Source: Agromyces mediolanus
GTDB lineage: Bacteria > Actinomycetota > Actinomycetes > Actinomycetales > Microbacteriaceae
NCBI RefSeq assembly: GCF_023715325.1
Contig: NZ_JAMBNX010000001.1
Location: 62,001 to 126,000, forward strand
Length of the DNA: 64,000 nucleotides
Reading direction: 5' to 3'
A program made the translations under genes and the position numbers. Of this stretch, positions 18,165 through 27,337 are shown piece after piece (positions within the stretch are counted from its first letter, which is position 1; every line of letters begins with the position of its first letter). Below the pieces are notes generated by a model, which made no database searches, was not told the DNA's origin, and worked only from the letters and a program-made list of their open reading frames with translations.

Positions 18165-19121
18165 TCAGAGCTTCCGGAGGAGGACGCTCGACACGGTGTG
18201 GTCGGCGCTCTTCCGCAGCACGAGCGAGGCCCGCGAGCGGGTCGGGCGCACGTTCTGCAGGAGGTTCGGCTCGTTGATGGCGTGCCAGATCTCGCGGGCG
18301 CGCTGACGCGCCTCCTCCTCGGAGAGCGACGCGTACCGGTGGAAGTAGGAGCGCGGGTTCGCGAAGGCGCCGCGCTGGAGCTTCAGGAAGCGCTCCTCGT
18401 ACCAGCGGGCGATGTCGCCGGTGCGGGCGTCGACGTAGATCGTGAAGTCGAAGAGATCGCTGACCGCCAGCCGGTGGCCGGGCCCGGGCGGCTGGAGCAC
18501 GTTCAGCCCCTCGACGATGAGCACGTCGGGCCGGCGCACCGTGATCTGGGCGTCGGGGACGATGTCGTAGGCGAGGTGCGAGTAGAAGGGGGCGCGCACC
18601 TCCGCGGCGCCGGCCTTCACCTCGCTCACGAAGCGCAGCAGCGCGCGACGGTCGTACGACTCGGGGAAGCCCTTGCGGGCCATCAGCCCGCGGCGCTCGA
18701 GCTCGGCGTTGGGGAAGAGGAAGCCGTCCGTCGTCACGAGCTCCACCCGCGGGGTGTGCTCCCAGCGTGCCAGCAGCTCGCGCAGCAGACGGGCGATCGT
18801 CGACTTGCCGACGGCGACCGAGCCGGCCACGCCGATGACGAACGGGGTGGGGGCGAAGCGCTCCCTGAGGAACTCGCTGGTGACCTTGTGCAGGGCCTTC
18901 GTGCCGCCGACGTAGAGGTTCAGCAGGCGCGAGAGCGGCAGGTACACCTCGGCGACCTCGCGCGGGTCCAGCGGCTCGCCGAGCCCGCGGAGCTGCACGA
19001 GCTCGGTCTCCTGCAGCGGTGAGGGCATCGAGGGCGCGAGCGCCGCCCAGTCCGAGCGGTCGAGCTCGATGAACGGCGACAGCTGCGGGGCGTTCGACGC
19101 TGGATGATGCTGGTCCGGCAC
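18165..19121 (-). CDS. coaA: Type I pantothenate kinase
   Basis: CoaA phosphorylates pantothenate, the first and controlling step of coenzyme A synthesis. The 318 residues include the P-loop [17 protein letters not shown] at about residue 100, TTDGFLFPN, the [14 protein letters not shown] motif, YSHLAYDI and the EGLNVLQ region. A TAGACT -10 element ends six bases before the GTG at 19121, so a leaderless transcript is likely; another GTG at 19127 directly abuts the -10 element. The gene is divergent from glmS and convergent with glmM. Confidence 0.95.
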   Translation of the reverse strand: MPDQHHPASNAPQLSPFIELDRSDWAALAPSMPSPLQETELVQLRGLGEPLDPREVAEVYLPLSRLLNLYVGGTKALHKVTSEFLRERFAPTPFVIGVAGSVAVGKSTIARLLRELLARWEHTPRVELVTTDGFLFPNAELERRGLMARKGFPESYDRRALLRFVSEVKAGAAEVRAPFYSHLAYDIVPDAQITVRRPDVLIVEGLNVLQPPGPGHRLAVSDLFDFTIYVDARTGDIARWYEERFLKLQRGAFANPRSYFHRYASLSEEEARQRAREIWHAINEPNLLQNVRPTRSRASLVLRKSADHTVSSVLLRKL

Positions 19122-19127
19122 CCGCAC

Positions 19128-19133
19128 AGTCTA
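19128..19133 (-). promoter_or_regulatory. coaA -10 element (TAGACT), likely leaderless
   Basis: On the minus strand TAGACT is followed by six bases and then the GTG at 19121. This spacing supports 19121 rather than 19127 as the start. Confidence 0.55.
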
Positions 19134-19187
19134 GTGACGGGCGGCGGCGGCGCCGGACCGTGCGGCGCCCGTCCAGGATCTCGCCAC

Positions 19188-19193
19188 TAGGAT
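19188..19193 (+). promoter_or_regulatory. glmS -10 element (TAGGAT), likely leaderless
   Basis: TAGGAT ends seven bases before the ATG at 19201. There is no room for a glmS ribozyme or any long leader between this element and the gene. It faces the coaA element about 55 bases away. Confidence 0.55.
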
Positions 19194-19200
19194 CGTGCGC

Positions 19201-21051
19201 ATGTGTGGAATCGTCGGATACGTTGGCGCCCGTTCGAGCGTCGACGTCCTCATGGGCGGCCTTCGTCGTCTCGAATACCGTGGCTACGACTCGGCCGGGG
19301 TGGCCATCATCGGCGCCGAGGGCGAGCTCGCCACGGCGAAGCGCGCCGGCAAGCTGAAGGTGCTCGCCGATGCGCTCGAGCAGCAGCCCCTCGAGACCGG
19401 GGGGACCGGCATCGGGCACACCCGCTGGGCGACCCACGGCGGTCCGACCGACGCGAACGCCCACCCGCATCTCGCGGACGAGGGCCGGCTCGCGCTCATC
19501 CACAACGGCATCATCGAGAACTTCTCCGAGCTGAAGCAGGAGCTCCTCGACGAGGGCTTCGCCTTCGAGTCGGAGACCGACACCGAGGTCGCCGCCGTGC
19601 TGCTCGGCCGCGAGGTGCGTCGCACCGGCGACCTCCGTGCCGCCTTCCGGGCCACCGTGCAGCGACTCGAGGGCGCGTTCACGCTCCTGGCCGTGCACCG
19701 TGACGAGCCGGGTCTCGTCGTCGGCGCGCGGCGCAACTCCCCGCTCGTGCTGGGGCTCGGCGAGGGCGAGAACTTCCTCGGCTCCGATGTCGCCGCCTTC
19801 GTCGAGTACACGAAGCGCGCGGTCGCCATCGGCCAGGACCAGATCGTCGAGCTCACCGCCGACGAGGTGCGCGTCACCGATTTCGAGGGGGCGCCCGTCG
19901 AGGTGGAGTCCTTCGAGGTCGCCTGGGACGCGTCGGCCGCAGAGAAGGGCGGCTGGTCGTCCTTCATGCGCAAGGAGGTCGCCGAGCAGCCGGATGCCGT
20001 CGCCAACACCGTGCGGGGCCGCATCGCCGACGGGCACGTCGTCATCCCCGAGCTCGAGGCGCTCGGCGACGAGGCGCTCCGGGCCGTCCGCCGCATCACG
20101 ATCGTCGCGTGCGGCACCGCGTCGTACGCCGGTCTCGTCGCGAAGTACGCGATCGAGCAGTGGGCGCGGGTCCCGGTCGAGGTGGAGCTGAGCCACGAGT
20201 TCCGCTACCGCGAGCCGGTCATCGAGTCGGACACGCTGGTCCTCTCGATCAGCCAGTCGGGCGAGACCATGGACACGCTGATGGCGGTGAAGTACGCCCG
20301 CGAGATGGGCGCGAAGACGGTCTCCGTCTGCAACACGCAGGGCGCCACCATCCCCCGCGAGTCGGACGCGGTCGTGTACACGCACGCCGGTCCCGAGGTC
20401 GCCGTGGCGTCGACGAAGGCCTTCGTCGCGCAGATCACCGCCCTCTACCTCTTCGGCCTGCACCTCGCCCGTGTGCGTGGCCGGTTGACCGACGGCGAGC
20501 TGGCCGTGCAGTTGCACGAGCTCCAGGCGGTGCCGGAGAAGCTCGCGGCCGTGCTCGAGGAGTCCGAGAAGGTGGCGCAGCTCGCCCACTGGATGGCGGA
20601 CACCCGCTCGGTGCTGTTCCTCGGCCGCCACGTCGGCTACCCGATCGCGCTCGAGGGTGCGCTGAAGCTGAAGGAGCTCGCGTACATCCACGCGGAGGGC
20701 TTCGCGGCCGGCGAGCTGAAGCACGGGCCGATCGCGCTGATCGAGCCGGGCCAGCCGGTGTTCGTCGTGGTGCCGAGCCCGCGCCACCCGAACAGCCTGC
20801 ACCCGAAGGTCGTGTCGAACATCCAGGAGATCCGTGCTCGCGGCGCCCGGGTCATCGCGATCGCCGAGGCGGGAGACGCGGCCGTGCTGCCGTTCGCCGA
20901 CGAGGTCATCCGCATCCCCCTCGCTGCGCCGCTCTTCGAGCCGCTCCTCGCGGTGGTGCCGCTGCAGGTGTTCGCGATGGAGCTCGCGCAGGCCAAGGGC
21001 CTCGACGTCGACCAGCCGCGGAACCTCGCGAAGTCCGTGACGGTGGAGTGA
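19201..21051 (+). CDS. glmS: Glutamine-fructose-6-phosphate aminotransferase (isomerising)
   Basis: GlmS makes glucosamine-6-phosphate from fructose-6-phosphate and glutamine, the entry into amino-sugar synthesis. Starting at 19201 exposes the nucleophile Cys as residue 2 (MCGIVGYVGARSSVDVLMGG), which two extra upstream codons would block. The glutaminase domain shows GIGHTRWATHG and NGIIEN; two SIS domains follow (CGTASYAG, ISQSGETMDTL, STKAFVAQ, KLKELAYIHAEGFAAGELKHGP) and the end is DQPRNLAKSVTVE. Length 616 is normal. acpS follows after 48 bases. Confidence 0.98.
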   Translation: MCGIVGYVGARSSVDVLMGGLRRLEYRGYDSAGVAIIGAEGELATAKRAGKLKVLADALEQQPLETGGTGIGHTRWATHGGPTDANAHPHLADEGRLALIHNGIIENFSELKQELLDEGFAFESETDTEVAAVLLGREVRRTGDLRAAFRATVQRLEGAFTLLAVHRDEPGLVVGARRNSPLVLGLGEGENFLGSDVAAFVEYTKRAVAIGQDQIVELTADEVRVTDFEGAPVEVESFEVAWDASAAEKGGWSSFMRKEVAEQPDAVANTVRGRIADGHVVIPELEALGDEALRAVRRITIVACGTASYAGLVAKYAIEQWARVPVEVELSHEFRYREPVIESDTLVLSISQSGETMDTLMAVKYAREMGAKTVSVCNTQGATIPRESDAVVYTHAGPEVAVASTKAFVAQITALYLFGLHLARVRGRLTDGELAVQLHELQAVPEKLAAVLEESEKVAQLAHWMADTRSVLFLGRHVGYPIALEGALKLKELAYIHAEGFAAGELKHGPIALIEPGQPVFVVVPSPRHPNSLHPKVVSNIQEIRARGARVIAIAEAGDAAVLPFADEVIRIPLAAPLFEPLLAVVPLQVFAMELAQAKGLDVDQPRNLAKSVTVE

Positions 21052-21099
21052 CCGGGAGCGCATGGACGACGGGGGCTGTGTGAGCGACGGAGCACGCGA

Positions 21100-21525
21100 G
21101 TGATCGCGGGCATCGGCATCGACGTGGTCGATCTCGACCGCTTCGAGCGGTCGATCCGTCGCACCCCGGCCCTCGTCGAGCGCCTGTTCGCTGAGAGCGA
21201 ACGCGGCCGTTCGCCGCGGTCGCTCGCGGCGCGCTTCGCGGCGAAGGAGGCGCTCATCAAGGCGCTCGGCGGGCACGCGGTGCTGCGCTGGCAGGAGATG
21301 CGGGTCGTGCAGGATGCCGACGGCAACCCCGGCTTCGAAGTCTCGGGCGGGCTCGCCGCGCACCTCGAGGCGCTCGGCATCGATCACCTGCACCTGTCGA
21401 TGAGTCACGACGCGGGCATCGCGAGCGCGATCGTCGTGCTCGAACGGAGCGGCCCGGGGCCGCACCGCGCGGATGCCTCGAACGAGCACGACGACGCCTC
21501 GCGCGGGAACGGAGCCGGCGAATGA
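21100..21525 (+). CDS. acpS: Holo-[acyl-carrier-protein] synthase
   Basis: AcpS transfers phosphopantetheine from CoA to the serine of acyl carrier protein. The 141-residue protein has the two family motifs, GIGIDVVDLDRFE at the start and ARFAAKEALIKALG at about residue 48, with Asp and Glu metal ligands. A Ser/Asn/Asp/Glu-rich tail of about 25 residues exceeds the family length of about 120. The GTG start follows glmS by 48 bases, and the stop overlaps the alr ATG by four bases. CoA from CoaA nearby is its substrate. Confidence 0.94.
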   Translation: MIAGIGIDVVDLDRFERSIRRTPALVERLFAESERGRSPRSLAARFAAKEALIKALGGHAVLRWQEMRVVQDADGNPGFEVSGGLAAHLEALGIDHLHLSMSHDAGIASAIVVLERSGPGPHRADASNEHDDASRGNGAGE

Positions 21526-22649
21526 GCGAACGACCCTTCCGGGAGGCGCTGATCGACCTCGACGCCGTGACGGCGAACGTCCGCTCCCTGGTCGAGCGGC
21601 TCGGCGGCACCCGGGCGATGGCCGTCGTGAAGGCCGACGCCTACGGGCACGGTGCGGTGCCCGTCGCCCGTGCGGCGCTCGCGGGCGGTGCCGACTGGCT
21701 CGGCACCGCCGACCTCGGCGAGGCCTTCGAGCTGCGCGCGGCCGGCATCGACGCACCGATCCTGGCCTGGCTGCACGACCCCGGCGCCGACTTCGCTCCC
21801 GCGATCGCCGCGGACATCGACCTCGGGCTCTCCGCCGAGGCGCAGCTGCACCGGGCGGCCGAGGCCGCGCGCGGCGCGGGCGCCCCGGCGACGGTGCACC
21901 TGAAGATCGACACGGGCCTCAGCCGCAACGGGGTGCAGCCGGGCGAGTGGGCGGACGCCGTCGCGGCGGCCGTCGAGCTCGAGCGCGCGGGCCTCCTCCG
22001 CGTGCGCGGCGTCTTCAGCCACCTCGCCAACACCTCGGCCGAATCGGACGCCGCCCAGCTCGCCGAGTTCGAGCGCGCCCTCGCCGTGGCCGCCGACGCC
22101 GGGCTCACGCCCGAGGTCCGGCACATCGCCTCGACCGCCGCGGCGCTCACGAGGCCCGACGCCCGCTACGACCTCGTCCGGCTCGGCATCGCCTGCTACG
22201 GCATCCCGCCCTTCGGCGACGGCACGACCTCCGCCGAGCTCAGGCTCGTGCCGGTGATGACCCTCCGCGGCCGGGTCGCCGCGGTCCGCCGGATCGCGGC
22301 GGGCGACGGCGTCTCCTACGGGCACACCTGGCGCGCCGAGCGCGCCACGACCCTCGCGCTCGTGCCGCTCGGCTACGCGGACGGTGTCCCGCGCCAGGCC
22401 TCCGGGCGGGGCGAGGTGCTCCTGAACGGCGCGCGGCGGCCGGTGGTCGGGCGGATCGCGATGGATCAGTTCCTCGTCGACGTCGGCGACGACGCGGTCG
22501 AGGTCGGCGACGAGGTCGTGCTGTTCGGCGACCCGGCGACCGGTGCGCCCTCGGCGGACGACTGGGGCGTCGCCGCCGACACGATCGGCTACGAGATCGT
22601 CACCCGGATCGGTCCGCGCGTCCCGCGCGGCTACCTCGGCGGCGTGTGA
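21522..22649 (+). CDS. alr: Alanine racemase
   Basis: Alr makes D-alanine for peptidoglycan with pyridoxal phosphate. The PLP lysine is in MAVVKADAYGHGAVPVARAAL at about residue 35; the second catalytic base, Tyr, is in GDGVSYGHTWRA; and HLKIDTGLSRNG and RLGIACYGIPPF are also seen. The 375-residue length is normal. It is coupled to acpS and to tsaE (shared base in TGATG). The acpS-alr-tsaE-tsaB-rimI-tsaD order is typical of actinobacteria. Confidence 0.97.
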   Translation: MSERPFREALIDLDAVTANVRSLVERLGGTRAMAVVKADAYGHGAVPVARAALAGGADWLGTADLGEAFELRAAGIDAPILAWLHDPGADFAPAIAADIDLGLSAEAQLHRAAEAARGAGAPATVHLKIDTGLSRNGVQPGEWADAVAAAVELERAGLLRVRGVFSHLANTSAESDAAQLAEFERALAVAADAGLTPEVRHIASTAAALTRPDARYDLVRLGIACYGIPPFGDGTTSAELRLVPVMTLRGRVAAVRRIAAGDGVSYGHTWRAERATTLALVPLGYADGVPRQASGRGEVLLNGARRPVVGRIAMDQFLVDVGDDAVEVGDEVVLFGDPATGAPSADDWGVAADTIGYEIVTRIGPRVPRGYLGGV

Positions 22650-23206
22650 TGCGGCTCGAGATCGCCGACACCGAGCAGATGGAGGCGTTCGGCCGACGGC
22701 TGGGCCCCGTGCTCCGCGCGGGCGACCTCGTGCTGCTCACCGGGCCGCTCGGCGCCGGCAAGACGACGCTCACCCGCGGGATCGGCGAGGGCCTCGGCAT
22801 CCGCGGCCCCGTGCAGAGCCCGACCTTCGTGCTCGCCCGCACCCACCCCAGCCTCGTCGGCGGTGCACCGCTCGTGCACGTCGACGCGTACCGGCTGAAC
22901 GACGCACTCGAGCTCGACGACCTCGACCTGGACTTCGACGGCTCCGTCGTCGTGGCCGAGTGGGCCGCCGGGCTCGTCGACGAGTCGCACCCCGCGTGGC
23001 TCGAGATCGTCATCGAGCGGCGCACCGGCGCCGATGCCGGATCGGCGGCCGCCGAGGTCGACCTCGAAGCCGACGAGCCCCGCACCCTCACCCTCCGCGG
23101 CCCGCTCCTTCACAGAATTCAGGAACATCCCGGCGATACGTCGGACGAGGCCGCGCGCCCCGCCCCGGAACGCGGGGATGCCGGTCGAACTGCTCCTGAG
23201 TTCTGA
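22649..23206 (+). CDS. tsaE: tRNA t6A synthesis ATPase TsaE
   Basis: TsaE is the P-loop ATPase partner of TsaB-TsaD in making N6-threonylcarbamoyl-adenosine at position 37 of tRNAs reading ANN codons. The 185-residue protein has the Walker A GPLGAGKTTLTRGIGEGLG at about residue 33, the SPTFVLARTH segment and the HVDAYRLNDALELDDLDLD motif. About 35 residues at the C-terminus are not conserved with the family. The ATG shares one base with the alr stop. Confidence 0.95.
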   Translation: MRLEIADTEQMEAFGRRLGPVLRAGDLVLLTGPLGAGKTTLTRGIGEGLGIRGPVQSPTFVLARTHPSLVGGAPLVHVDAYRLNDALELDDLDLDFDGSVVVAEWAAGLVDESHPAWLEIVIERRTGADAGSAAAEVDLEADEPRTLTLRGPLLHRIQEHPGDTSDEAARPAPERGDAGRTAPEF

Positions 23207-23243
23207 GCGGCGGGCGCCGGGCGGACCGGCGCGTGCGGGCGAA

Positions 23244-23249
23244 TAGGCT
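23244..23249 (+). promoter_or_regulatory. tsaB -10 element (TAGGCT), likely leaderless
   Basis: TAGGCT is followed by six bases and the ATG at 23256. There is no Shine-Dalgarno sequence in the six-base spacer. Confidence 0.55.
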
Positions 23250-23255
23250 GGTGGC

Positions 23256-23876
23256 ATGCTCCTCGCCATCGACACCTCGGCCGGCACGAGCGTCGCCGTG
23301 GTCGATCGTGACGGCGGCGTCCTCGCCCAGCGCGGCACCCCGGACGCCATGCGGCACGCCGAGGTCATCGGCGAGCTGATCACCGAGGCGCTCGCCGCCG
23401 CGGGCGTCGCTCCCGGTCGACTCTCGGGCGTCGCGGCAGGCATGGGCCCCGGCCCGTACACCGGCCTCCGGGTCGGCATCGCCGCGGCGCGCACCTTCGC
23501 GCTCGGCATCCGCCGTCCGTTCGTGCCGGTGCCGAGCCACGACGCCGTCGCCTGGGCGCACCTCGCCTCAGGCGGGGCACCCGCGGTGCAGATCGTGACG
23601 GACGCACGACGCCGGGAGTTCGCCGTCTCCGAGTATCTGGGACTCGACGCCGACGGACTGCCCGTGCGCGCCGCCGGTCCCGTGCTCGTGCCGCGCGACG
23701 AGGTGCCGGCCTTCGACGGCGTACGGCTCGACGCGGCCGAGATACCCGCCGGAGGCGTCGGCATGCTCGCCGAGCTCGCCTTCGCGGCCGGTCGGCTGCC
23801 GCTCGCCGACGACGCCGCGATCTACCTGCGGGAGCCCGACGTCACGCCCTCACCGGGCAAGCGGGTGACCCGGTGA
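23256..23876 (+). CDS. tsaB: tRNA t6A synthesis protein TsaB
   Basis: TsaB is an inactive TsaD paralogue that scaffolds TsaD and TsaE in the t6A complex. The 206 residues start [20 protein letters not shown] and contain the family signature [23 protein letters not shown] at about residue 65. Its stop overlaps the rimI GTG by four bases. A separate -10 element directly upstream suggests that tsaB-rimI-tsaD can be transcribed without tsaE. Confidence 0.95.
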   Translation: MLLAIDTSAGTSVAVVDRDGGVLAQRGTPDAMRHAEVIGELITEALAAAGVAPGRLSGVAAGMGPGPYTGLRVGIAAARTFALGIRRPFVPVPSHDAVAWAHLASGGAPAVQIVTDARRREFAVSEYLGLDADGLPVRAAGPVLVPRDEVPAFDGVRLDAAEIPAGGVGMLAELAFAAGRLPLADDAAIYLREPDVTPSPGKRVTR

Positions 23877-24391
23877 GCGTGCTGCTCCGTCGCGCGCGCC
23901 CGAACGACCTCGGGGCGATCATGCGGCTCGAGCGCGACACTTTCACGGACGACGCGTGGCCCGAGGACGCGATGCGCCGCGAGCTCGCCAGCGAGCACGG
24001 CTACTACCTCGTCGCAGTCGACGGGGAGCACGACACGGATGCCTCGCCGGACACGGTGTTCGGCTACGCCGGGCTACTCGCCCCCCGCGGGAGCGGGCAG
24101 GGCGACATCCAGACGATCGCCGTCGACCCCGCGCGCCGGGGGACGGGGCTCGGCCGCCTGCTCATGCAGGCGCTCCTCGTCGAGGCCCGGCGTCGCGACG
24201 CCGTGCACGTCTTCCTCGAGGTCCGGGCCGACAACCCCGTGGCCCGCGGACTCTACGCCTCGCTCGGCTTCACCGAGCTCGGCGTCCGCCCGCGCTATTA
24301 CCGCAACGGCGTCGATGCCGTGCTGATGCGCCTCGAGGTCCCGCCGCCCGTGACCCGCCCGGCCGCCCGGATCGAGGAGGACCCGTCGTGA
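23873..24391 (+). CDS. rimI: GNAT acetyltransferase RimI (ribosomal S18 alanine N-acetyltransferase)
   Basis: RimI-type enzymes acetylate protein N-termini, classically ribosomal S18. The GNAT acetyl-CoA site is seen at about residue 80 ([24 protein letters not shown]), followed by [21 protein letters not shown], typical of RimI, and [13 protein letters not shown]. The 172 residues include a 15-residue Pro/Glu tail. It lies between tsaB and tsaD with four-base overlaps on both sides, the usual place in actinobacteria. Confidence 0.92.
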   Translation: MSVLLRRARPNDLGAIMRLERDTFTDDAWPEDAMRRELASEHGYYLVAVDGEHDTDASPDTVFGYAGLLAPRGSGQGDIQTIAVDPARRGTGLGRLLMQALLVEARRRDAVHVFLEVRADNPVARGLYASLGFTELGVRPRYYRNGVDAVLMRLEVPPPVTRPAARIEEDPS

Positions 24392-25440
24392 ACCGCAACG
24401 CCCCGCTCGTGCTCGGCATCGAGACGAGCTGCGACGAGACCGGCGTCGGCGTCGTCCGCGGCACCGAGCTGCTCGCGAACACCATCGCCTCCTCGATGGA
24501 CGAGCACGCCAGGTACGGCGGCGTCGTGCCGGAAGTCGCCGCGCGGGCGCACCTCGAGGCGCTCGAGCCGACCATCCGGCAGGCGCTCGCCGAGGCATCC
24601 GTCTCGCTCGACGAGCTCGACGCGGTCGCGGTGACGAGCGGACCCGGTCTCGCCGGGGCGCTCATGGTCGGCGTGGGGGCCGCGAAGGCGCTCGCCGTCT
24701 CCCTCGACGTGCCCATCTACGCCGTGAACCACCTCGTGGGGCACGTCGGGGCCGACCTCCTCGACACGGAGGCCCCGCTCGAGACGCCCACCGTCGCGCT
24801 GCTCGTCTCCGGCGGCCACACCTCGCTGCTGCTCGTTCGCGATCTGGTCTCCGACGTCGAGCTCCTCGGCGAGACCATCGACGACGCGGCCGGCGAGGCC
24901 TTCGACAAGGTCGCCCGGCTCCTCGGCCTGCCCTATCCCGGCGGCCCCGAGATCGACCGCGCCGCTGTCGGCGGCGACCCGTCGGCCATCCGGTTCCCGC
25001 GCGGCCTGACGAAGCCCAAGGACCTCGAACGGCACCGCTACGACTTCAGCTTCTCGGGGCTGAAGACGGCCGTCGCCCGCTGGGTGGAGCAGCGGGAGGC
25101 CGCGGGCGAGCCCGTGCCGGTCGCCGACGTCGCCGCCAGCTTCCGCGAGGCCGTCGTCGACGTGCTGACCGCCAAAGCGATCGACGCCTGCCGGGAGCTC
25201 GGCGTGCCGCGGCTCCTGCTCGGCGGGGGCGTGATCGCCAATGCCCGGCTGCGGGCGGTGGCCGCCGAGCGGACCGCGGCGGCCGGGATCGAGCTGCGCA
25301 TCCCGCCGCTCTCGCTCTGCACCGACAACGGCGCGATGATCGCCGCGCTCGGTGCGCAGCTCATCATGGGTGGGCACGAGCCGTCGACGCTCGGCTTCGG
25401 TGCCGATTCGACGCTCCCGGTCACCGAGATCCAGGCCTGA
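24388..25440 (+). CDS. tsaD: tRNA N6-adenosine threonylcarbamoyltransferase TsaD
   Basis: TsaD transfers threonylcarbamoyl to A37 of tRNA. The GTG at 24388 gives 350 residues beginning [20 protein letters not shown]. The metal-binding motif HLVGH is at about residue 114 ([15 protein letters not shown]); [13 protein letters not shown], the [22 protein letters not shown] segment and the [14 protein letters not shown] ligand motif are all present. The start overlaps the rimI stop (GTGA). Confidence 0.97.
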   Translation: MNRNAPLVLGIETSCDETGVGVVRGTELLANTIASSMDEHARYGGVVPEVAARAHLEALEPTIRQALAEASVSLDELDAVAVTSGPGLAGALMVGVGAAKALAVSLDVPIYAVNHLVGHVGADLLDTEAPLETPTVALLVSGGHTSLLLVRDLVSDVELLGETIDDAAGEAFDKVARLLGLPYPGGPEIDRAAVGGDPSAIRFPRGLTKPKDLERHRYDFSFSGLKTAVARWVEQREAAGEPVPVADVAASFREAVVDVLTAKAIDACRELGVPRLLLGGGVIANARLRAVAAERTAAAGIELRIPPLSLCTDNGAMIAALGAQLIMGGHEPSTLGFGADSTLPVTEIQA

Positions 25441-25578
25441 GCCGCCCCGCGGGAGCGGCCGGCAGCCCTCGCGCGGGGGGAGCGGCGCGCGCTAGGGTTG
25501 CAGGAGAGGCCGGATGCCTCGGGGGGAACTGCGTCCGAAGCGGCGCGACCGGGCAGCCGAGCACGAGGAGGGCCAGCG

Positions 25579-25974
25579 ATGAGCGATCCCAGGCAGAACT
25601 CCGACCCGGCGTTCACGCCCGCGTCGGCCGATTTCGGCATGGCGACCTCGGCCACCCCGCCGGAAGACCCGATCGTCCCCAACTACGTCGACCAGGAGTC
25701 GCGCATCCAGGCGCCGCCGAAGACCAATACGCTGGCGGTCGTGTCGCTGGTGGCCTCGCTCGCGGGCCTGCTCACCGGCTTCGGCTTCCTCGTCGGCATC
25801 ATCTGCGGGCACATCTCGCTCAGCCAGATCAAGAAGACGGGTGAGCAGGGCCACGGCGCGGCGCTCGCCGGCACCATCATCGGCTACGTCGGCATCGCGC
25901 TCTCGGTGATCGTCGTCGTCGTGATCATCGTCATGGCGGCGGCCGCGGCGACGATGTCGAGCGTCAGCGGCTGA
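25579..25974 (+). CDS. DUF4190-like small membrane protein
   Basis: The protein has 131 residues. About 45 N-terminal residues are hydrophilic (MSDPRQNSDPAFTPASADFG), followed by two hydrophobic segments, about residues 50-75 (LAVVSLVASLAGLLTGFGFL) and 88-118. The pattern of GHISLSQIKKTGEQGHGAALAG between them is typical of DUF4190 proteins, whose function is unknown. GAGGAGGGCC precedes the ATG; a TAGGGT -10-like element lies at 25493-25498. It is the first of three consecutive genes of this type. Confidence 0.8.
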   Translation: MSDPRQNSDPAFTPASADFGMATSATPPEDPIVPNYVDQESRIQAPPKTNTLAVVSLVASLAGLLTGFGFLVGIICGHISLSQIKKTGEQGHGAALAGTIIGYVGIALSVIVVVVIIVMAAAAATMSSVSG

Positions 25975-26038
25975 GCGCCGAGTTCCCATCCCGACCCCAT
26001 CCGTCCCGCGCCCGAAGCGCGACACGAGAGGCACGCAC

Positions 26039-26683
26039 ATGAGCGACCAGAACACTCCGCAGACTCCGGCCGAGCCCGAGCCGACCGCGGGCGGCACCCC
26101 CGAGGTGCCCTCCGCGCCCGAGCCCCCGGCCACACCGGTCGCGCCCGAGCCGCCGGCGACGCCCGGTGCGCCCGAGCCCCCGGCCGCGCCGACGCCCCCG
26201 TCCTACGGTGCGCCCGAGGCGCCCGCGTACGGCGCCCCCCAGTCCCCGGCCGCCGCCCCGGCACCGCCGGCCTACGGTCAGCCCCAGCAGCCGTACGGCC
26301 AGCAGCAGCCGTACGGGCAGCAGCAGCCGGCCTACGGCCAGCAGCCGTACGGCCAGCCGCAGCAGCCCGCGTACGGCCAGCCCGGCTACGCGGCGTACTC
26401 GCCGGCCCCGGCGACCCCCACGCCGACGCTCAGCATCATCTCGATGATCGGCGGCATCCTCGGCCTCGTCGGCAGCCTGTTCTACGGCTTCGGTGCGCTC
26501 TTCTCGATCGCCGCGGTCGTGCTCGGCTTCCTCGGTCGCAAGAAGGAGCCGGCGGCGAAGGGCTTCTGGCTCACCGGTCTCATCACGGGCTTCGTCGGCA
26601 TCGCCCTCGGTCTGCTCTGGATCATCGGCATCGTGATCTTCTTCATCGTGCTGGCGGCCTCGAGCAGCAGCTACAGCTACTGA
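26039..26683 (+). CDS. DUF4190-like membrane protein with Pro/YGQ-rich N-terminus
   Basis: The 214-residue protein has a low-complexity N-terminal half: Pro/Ala/Glu-rich to about residue 60, then repeats of the type PAYGQQQPYGQ to about residue 125. The C-terminal part has two or three membrane segments with the DUF4190 pattern GRKKEPAAKGFWLTGLITGFVG between them. The Tyr-Gly-Gln-rich half is probably disordered and cytoplasmic. ACGAGAGGCA lies upstream of the ATG. Function unknown. Confidence 0.8.
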   Translation: MSDQNTPQTPAEPEPTAGGTPEVPSAPEPPATPVAPEPPATPGAPEPPAAPTPPSYGAPEAPAYGAPQSPAAAPAPPAYGQPQQPYGQQQPYGQQQPAYGQQPYGQPQQPAYGQPGYAAYSPAPATPTPTLSIISMIGGILGLVGSLFYGFGALFSIAAVVLGFLGRKKEPAAKGFWLTGLITGFVGIALGLLWIIGIVIFFIVLAASSSSYSY

Positions 26684-26817
26684 GCGGGGCGGTCCTGTCC
26701 GAGTCGAACGAGCGCGAAGGGGTCCCAGCCGACGGCGGGGCCCCTGAACGCTTCGACCCCGAGCGACCGCTCGCGCCGTACGAGCCCGCCGAGCCGACGT
26801 TCCGCGGCGAACCCGCC

Positions 26818-27321
26818 GTGCGCGAGGCGCTCGGCACCGGCAGCGGCACCGGGCGTCGTCGGCGCAGCGACGAACCGGGTGATTCCAGCGATGTCGCGGC
26901 GGCCGCCGGACGCCCACTGAGCGAGCCGCCGACCGCGATCGAGCAGCGCGAGTACGAGGTGCCGGTCGACACCGGCCAGCTGCGTTCGCTCTCGACCGGC
27001 CAGCTGCTGCTCGTGCACCGGCCGCCGCTGCCGGAGCCCGTCGAGCACATCGCCGTCGCCGACGACGACGACGCGCAGCGCCGGGTCTACAGCTGGATCT
27101 CGGTGATCGCCGGCACGATCGGCGGCATCGCCTCGCTCTTCGTCGGCTGGATGCTGCCGGTGTCGCTCGCGGCGATCGTATTCGGCGTGCTGGGGCTCCG
27201 CCGCGAGGAGCACGGCCGCACGCTCGCCTTCGCCGGGATCGGCACGGGGCTCGGCGGGCTCGTGTTCTCCGCCGTGTGGATCGGGTACTACGCGATCGTC
27301 TTCGGCGCCCTCCCGCGCTGA
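26818..27321 (+). CDS. DUF4190-like membrane protein (start uncertain)
   Basis: This is the third DUF4190-type gene in a row. The C-terminal half has two membrane segments around LGLRREEHGRTLAFAGIGTG, and the N-terminal half is hydrophilic. The first ATG, GTG or TTG in frame is at 26818 and lacks a ribosome-binding site. The frame stays open upstream to the preceding gene with coding-like composition, and a CTG at 26695 would give the natural-looking start LSESNEREG 11 bases after the previous stop. The true product may therefore be 208 residues rather than 167. Confidence 0.7.
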   Translation: MREALGTGSGTGRRRRSDEPGDSSDVAAAAGRPLSEPPTAIEQREYEVPVDTGQLRSLSTGQLLLVHRPPLPEPVEHIAVADDDDAQRRVYSWISVIAGTIGGIASLFVGWMLPVSLAAIVFGVLGLRREEHGRTLAFAGIGTGLGGLVFSAVWIGYYAIVFGALPR

Positions 27322-27337
27322 GCGCTCGCGGCGCGCT

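Noticed and set aside
19134-19200. glmS ribozyme or riboswitch upstream of glmS
   Set aside because: The -10 element lies seven bases before the ATG, so there is no leader long enough to hold an RNA element.
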